Positions 60,546-64,000 of a stretch of DNA of 64,000 bases are shown here, one piece after another. The notes below the pieces were generated by a model. It was not told the DNA's origin and made no database searches. It saw only the letters and a program-made list of their open reading frames with translations. Position 1 is the first letter of the stretch; every line of letters begins with the position of its first letter. Location of the stretch: contig JBCDAU010000024.1 of the NCBI GenBank assembly GCA_039185015.1, positions 1 through 64,000 on the forward strand. The letters are read 5' to 3'. A program made the translations under genes and the position numbers. The DNA comes from JBCBSZ01 sp039185015. Lineage in GTDB: Bacteria; Actinomycetota; Acidimicrobiia; Acidimicrobiales; Poriferisodalaceae.

Positions 60546-60546
60546 G

Positions 60547-61848
60547 TCAGCGCTCGCGGCGTGCGTCGTCGAGATGCGCGGCGACCGACGCATCGAACGC
60601 GTCCGGCGCGGCAGCGGTGGCCGCGGCCTCCTCCGGTGGGACCGGGCGCGAGAACAAGAACCCCTGCGCCTGATCGCAGCCGTACTCCAGGAGCAGTGAG
60701 AGCTGCTCGACCGACTCGACCCCCTCGGCCACGATCCGGCGCCCGATGCGGTGCGCCAGCGACACGATGCCCTCGACGAGGGCCGTCTCGCCGCGGCGGC
60801 GCCCGAGCTCGGACATGAAGCTGCGGTCGATCTTGACCTCGTCGAACGGGAGGCGCCGGAGCAGCGACAGGCTCGAGAACCCGGTACCGAAGTCGTCGAG
60901 CGACACCATCGCTCCGGCGTCGCGCAGCGCGCCCAGGTGGGTCGAGGCCCCGATCAGGTCGTCGAGCACGGCGGTCTCGGTCAGCTCCAGGGTCAGTCGA
61001 GCCGGGTCGATCGCGGCGTTGGCGGTCGCGCGAGCGACCACGGCGGCGACGTCGTCGAGGGCGAGCTGGCGGGCGGACAGGTTCACTGACACCTGCATCT
61101 CCGGCGAGGCGCCGGCGCGATCCCAGGCGGCGAGGTCGTCAACCGCTCGCTCGATGGCCCAGCGACCGAACGGCACGATGGCCTCGCTCTCCTCGAGCAG
61201 CGGCACGAAGACCGCAGGTGAGCGCATTCGCCCGACGTCATCGGGCCACCGGGCGAGTGCCTCGAAGCCGACGACTCGGGCCGTGTGCAGATCGATCTTC
61301 GGCTGGTACCAGAGTCGGAGCTGGTCGTCGGCGATCGCCTCGGGGAGGTCGCGCCGGTACTGCCGAGCCTCGGTCCGACTCGCCCGATCGTCGGCGTGGA
61401 GGACGTGGACGTGGTCGTGGCGGCTGCGGGCGTCGTCGGTCGCACCGGCGAGGTCGGCGAGCAGCTCCAGCGGATCGTCGCCGGCCCCGAGCGCCCCGAC
61501 AGCGACACCGAGCTGAGATCGCAGGAGCGTCGTCGGGGTGCCGTCGGCGGCCACGATGGCGGCCACGAGCTCGCCGGCGTCCGAGCCCAGGGTCTCGTCG
61601 ACGTCGACCGGGCTGGGCCGGACGACGAGCACCGTGCCGGCCTCCGGTTGGATGACGAGGTCGTCGGCGGCCGCGCAGGCACGAACCCGATCGCTCATCT
61701 CGCTCAGCATGCCGTCGGTGGCGGCCCAGCCGATGCGATGTCGTAGGTCGTGCAAGCCACCGATGCTGACCAGCAGCACCGTCGCCGGCGCCGCGTCGGT
61801 CAGCGTCCGAAGCAGGCCGCCCACCAGGCCAGCGTCGTCCGAGGACAT
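60547..61848 (-). CDS. c-di-GMP phosphodiesterase (degenerate GGDEF plus intact EAL)
   Basis: A 433-aa protein. Residues 1-165 have the GGDEF fold without the motif (the position reads PEAGTVLVV), so no cyclase activity is expected. The EAL domain (about 170-415) keeps all catalytic motifs: FEALARW, VNLSARQL, ELTETAV, LDDFGTGFSS, VKIDRSF, AEGVES and AQGFLFSRP. Predicted to degrade c-di-GMP. I chose the ATG at 61848. It is convergent with ecfT (1 nt apart) and divergent from glgP. Confidence 0.9.
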   Translation of the reverse strand: MSSDDAGLVGGLLRTLTDAAPATVLLVSIGGLHDLRHRIGWAATDGMLSEMSDRVRACAAADDLVIQPEAGTVLVVRPSPVDVDETLGSDAGELVAAIVAADGTPTTLLRSQLGVAVGALGAGDDPLELLADLAGATDDARSRHDHVHVLHADDRASRTEARQYRRDLPEAIADDQLRLWYQPKIDLHTARVVGFEALARWPDDVGRMRSPAVFVPLLEESEAIVPFGRWAIERAVDDLAAWDRAGASPEMQVSVNLSARQLALDDVAAVVARATANAAIDPARLTLELTETAVLDDLIGASTHLGALRDAGAMVSLDDFGTGFSSLSLLRRLPFDEVKIDRSFMSELGRRRGETALVEGIVSLAHRIGRRIVAEGVESVEQLSLLLEYGCDQAQGFLFSRPVPPEEAAATAAAPDAFDASVAAHLDDARRER

Positions 61849-61923
61849 GACGGCGCAGGGTACCCAAGCTCGGCGCGACCAGGGCGAACTCGATCGTCGG
61901 GTTCCCTCGGTACCGTGTCGCGC

Positions 61924-64000
61924 GTGCGCGCCCTCCACACCTTCACCGTCGCGACCGAGCTCCCCGATGCCCTCCAGCCGCTCAGCGCTCTGGCCCGGAA
62001 CCTGGGTTGGGTCCAGCACGACCGGGTCCGAGAGCTGTTCGCCCGGGTCGACCCCTCCTCGGTGGTCGACGGCTTCGAGCCCGTCAGCGTCCTCGCCTCG
62101 GCGGACCCCGACCACCTCGCCGCTCTCGCCGACGACCCCGACTTCGTGGCACGGGCCAAGAACGTCCTCGACGAGCTCCAGCGGGACCTCGACCGGCCGC
62201 GCTGGTTCCAGCTCCAGCGGCCGGAGTCCGGTCTCCGGTCGGTCGCGTACTTCTCGCCCGAGTTCGGCATCGCCGAATCGCTGCCCCAGTACTCCGGAGG
62301 TCTGGGCATCCTCGCCGGCGATCACCTCAAGGCCGCGAACGACCTCGGCATCCCCCTCACCGGCATCGGGCTCTTCTACCGGCACGGGTACTTCCGGCAG
62401 TCGCTCGATCGACACGGGTGGCAGCACGAGGCCTACCCACGCCTCGAGCCCCGCCAGATGGCGCTGTCCGACACGGGCGTCATGGTCGAGGTCGATCTCG
62501 CCGGCGTCCGGGTGCGCGTCAGGGTGTGGAAGGCCGAGGTCGGCACGGTCGAGCTCTACCTGCTCGACACCGACGTCGACGGCAACGATGAGGCCGGCTC
62601 GACCATCACCGACCGCCTCTACGGCGGCAGCTCCGAGCAGCGGATCCGCCAGGAGATCATCCTCGGCATCGGCGGGGTTCGGGCGTTGCGTGCGCTCGGC
62701 CACGACACCCAGGTGTTCCACATGAACGAGGGCCACGCTGGTTTCCTGGGTCTGGAGCGGATCCGGGAGCACGTGACCGGTCAGGGGATGAGCTTCGGTG
62801 AGGCGATCGAGGCGGCCCGGTCCGGGACGATCTTCACGACGCACACCCCGGTGCCGGCCGGCATCGATCGCTTCGGTCGTGATCTGGTCGAGCGGTACTT
62901 CGGTGGATGGGCTGCGGAGTGCGGGGTGAGCATCGAGGATCTCCTCGCCCTCGGGCACGAGCCCGGCACCGCTCACGGAGAGGTCTTCAACCTGGCCTGC
63001 ATGGGCCTCCGCCTCTCCGAGCGGTCCAACGGCGTCGCCAAGCTCCACGGAGCGGTGAGCCGGGAGATGTTCAGCGGGGTCTGGCCGGACGTGCCGGTCG
63101 ACGAGGTGCCGATCGGGCACGTCACCAACGGCGTGCACGCCCGGTCGTGGACCTCGGGCGAGATGTCCGACCTGCTCGACCGGCGGATCGGCTCGAACTG
63201 GCCGAGCGCTGAGCCGGACCGATGGGACGAGCTGGAGCAGGTCAGCGACGCCGAGCTGTGGGCGGCCCGGCGCGCCGCCCGACAGCGGCTGGTCACCTAC
63301 GCACGGCGCCACGTGCGGGAGGCCCTCGTCAAGCGAGGCCACTCTCCGGCCGAGGCGGCGTGGGCCGACACGATCCTCGATCCCGACGCGCTGACGATCG
63401 GCTTCGCGCGCCGCTTCGCGACGTACAAGCGGGCGTCGCTGCTGCTGTCGGACAAGGACCGGCTCCGGCGTCTCCTGCTCGACCGGGAGCGGCCGGTGCA
63501 GTTCCTGTTCGCCGGCAAGGCGCATCCGGCCGACGAGCACGGCAAGCGGCTCCTGCAGCTGATCTTCGAGGCGGCGGCCGATCCTGATCTCCGCCATCGC
63601 ATCGTGCTGCTCGACGACTACGACATCGCCGTCGGCCGAGCGATGTACCACGGGGTCGACGTGTGGCTGAACACGCCTCGTCGCCCGATGGAAGCGTGCG
63701 GCACCAGCGGCATGAAGGTCGTCTTCAACGGCGCGCTGAACCTGTCGATCCTCGACGGGTGGTGGGACGAGATGTACGAGCCGCGCGTCGGTTGGGCCAT
63801 CCCGTCGTTCGACGACGTCGAGGACGTCGACGCCCGAGATCTGCTCGAGTCGCAGTCGCTGCTGGCCATGCTCGAGGACGATGTCGTCCCGTCCTTCTAC
63901 GCCCGCGGCGTCGACGGCAACCCGGGTGGCTGGCTCACCAGGGTCCGCGACTCCATCCGGATCCTCGGGCCGAAGGTGACGGCCTCCCGGATGCTGCGCG
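61924..64000 (+). CDS. glgP: Alpha-glucan (glycogen) phosphorylase, C-terminus outside window
   Basis: At least 692 residues of the archaeal/actinobacterial MalP-type phosphorylase. DUF3417-like N-terminus (15-110), AYFSPEFGIAESLPQYSGGLGILAGDHLK, FHMNEGHAGFLGLERI, HVTNGVHARSW, GFARRFATYKRASLLL, and the PLP-lysine region RRPMEACGTSGMKVVFNGALNLSILDGWW. It releases glucose-1-phosphate from glycogen. GTG at 61924 matches the family start (MRALHTFTV); a GTG three codons earlier is possible. The frame is open to the window edge. Confidence 0.96.
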   Translation, partial: MRALHTFTVATELPDALQPLSALARNLGWVQHDRVRELFARVDPSSVVDGFEPVSVLASADPDHLAALADDPDFVARAKNVLDELQRDLDRPRWFQLQRPESGLRSVAYFSPEFGIAESLPQYSGGLGILAGDHLKAANDLGIPLTGIGLFYRHGYFRQSLDRHGWQHEAYPRLEPRQMALSDTGVMVEVDLAGVRVRVRVWKAEVGTVELYLLDTDVDGNDEAGSTITDRLYGGSSEQRIRQEIILGIGGVRALRALGHDTQVFHMNEGHAGFLGLERIREHVTGQGMSFGEAIEAARSGTIFTTHTPVPAGIDRFGRDLVERYFGGWAAECGVSIEDLLALGHEPGTAHGEVFNLACMGLRLSERSNGVAKLHGAVSREMFSGVWPDVPVDEVPIGHVTNGVHARSWTSGEMSDLLDRRIGSNWPSAEPDRWDELEQVSDAELWAARRAARQRLVTYARRHVREALVKRGHSPAEAAWADTILDPDALTIGFARRFATYKRASLLLSDKDRLRRLLLDRERPVQFLFAGKAHPADEHGKRLLQLIFEAAADPDLRHRIVLLDDYDIAVGRAMYHGVDVWLNTPRRPMEACGTSGMKVVFNGALNLSILDGWWDEMYEPRVGWAIPSFDDVEDVDARDLLESQSLLAMLEDDVVPSFYARGVDGNPGGWLTRVRDSIRILGPKVTASRMLR

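Noticed and set aside
60547..63651. 1034-codon minus-strand frame that would extend the EAL protein far upstream
   Set aside because: The extra N-terminal 600 residues are antisense to glgP and show no domain; the ATG at 61848 begins the GGDEF-like fold.

Overview
This is a high-GC, densely packed actinobacterial chromosome segment. The heat-shock locus (dnaK-grpE-dnaJ-hspR plus clpB) with HspR-type HAIR operators, the leader-peptide attenuator in front of leuA, the EtfD-like membrane reductase and the purine gene order all point to Actinomycetota. The mix of a ba3-type oxidase, alpha-glucan phosphorylase and many unfamiliar small proteins would fit a deep-branching class such as Acidimicrobiia; that last step is inference. 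No phage, insertion sequence, CRISPR array or rRNA is visible, and no stretch over 300 bases lacks a gene.

Layout. 1-3014: partial secreted multidomain surface protein (minus). 3178-5910: EtfD-like Fe-S membrane oxidoreductase and a cyclic-nucleotide-binding-domain protein (minus). 5980-8570: nitrogen block: orphan winged-helix regulator, amt, glnK. 8792-9538: gpmA. 9650-16089: heat-shock block with two HAIR elements. 16106-17751: class IV aminotransferase plus sulfotransferase-like protein, a split version of a plant fusion protein. 17807-21600: cupredoxin and ba3 oxidase subunits IIa, II and I, then a NarL/DosR-type response regulator. 21616-23670: GGDEF-EAL protein. 23865-26545: purA-purB. 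26666-28708: small basic protein, pyrE, tRNA-Phe and tRNA-Asp, ACT-domain protein. 28865-36459 (all minus): Ppx/GppA, second GGDEF-EAL protein, DUF983, CheY, CheC, acyl-CoA synthetase, thiamine-binding-like protein. 36708-47077: purine operon purSL-purQ-purC-purF-purDM-purN-guaB. 47125-49056: DUF3179 and RDD proteins. 49043-51542: three tandem zinc-ribbon/DUF4328 membrane proteins (minus). 51579-52835: acyl-CoA dehydrogenase. 52986-57161: leu leader and attenuator, leuA, PH-like protein, STAND ATPase (minus). 57216-57731: GNAT. 57848-60545: ECF transporter. 60547-61848: EAL phosphodiesterase. 61924-end: alpha-glucan phosphorylase (partial).

How the parts work together. The purine operon encodes most of the route to IMP plus the step to XMP (guaB), while purA-purB convert IMP to AMP and also supply the SAICAR lyase step; purH and the AIR carboxylation enzymes are not here. 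Two PurS-like repeats are fused to PurL, and PurD is fused to PurM with PurN directly downstream, which repeats the domain order of the animal trifunctional GART protein. The nitrogen block carries 11-bp-phased GTAAC/GAAAC half-sites in front of both the regulator and amt, much like actinobacterial GlnR boxes. The ba3 cluster is preceded by a palindrome close to a DosR box and followed by a DosR-sized response regulator. Three c-di-GMP proteins are split into likely synthases and one likely phosphodiesterase. A roughly 80-bp intergenic repeat with a base-paired hairpin recurs at three places and looks like a dispersed repeat family.
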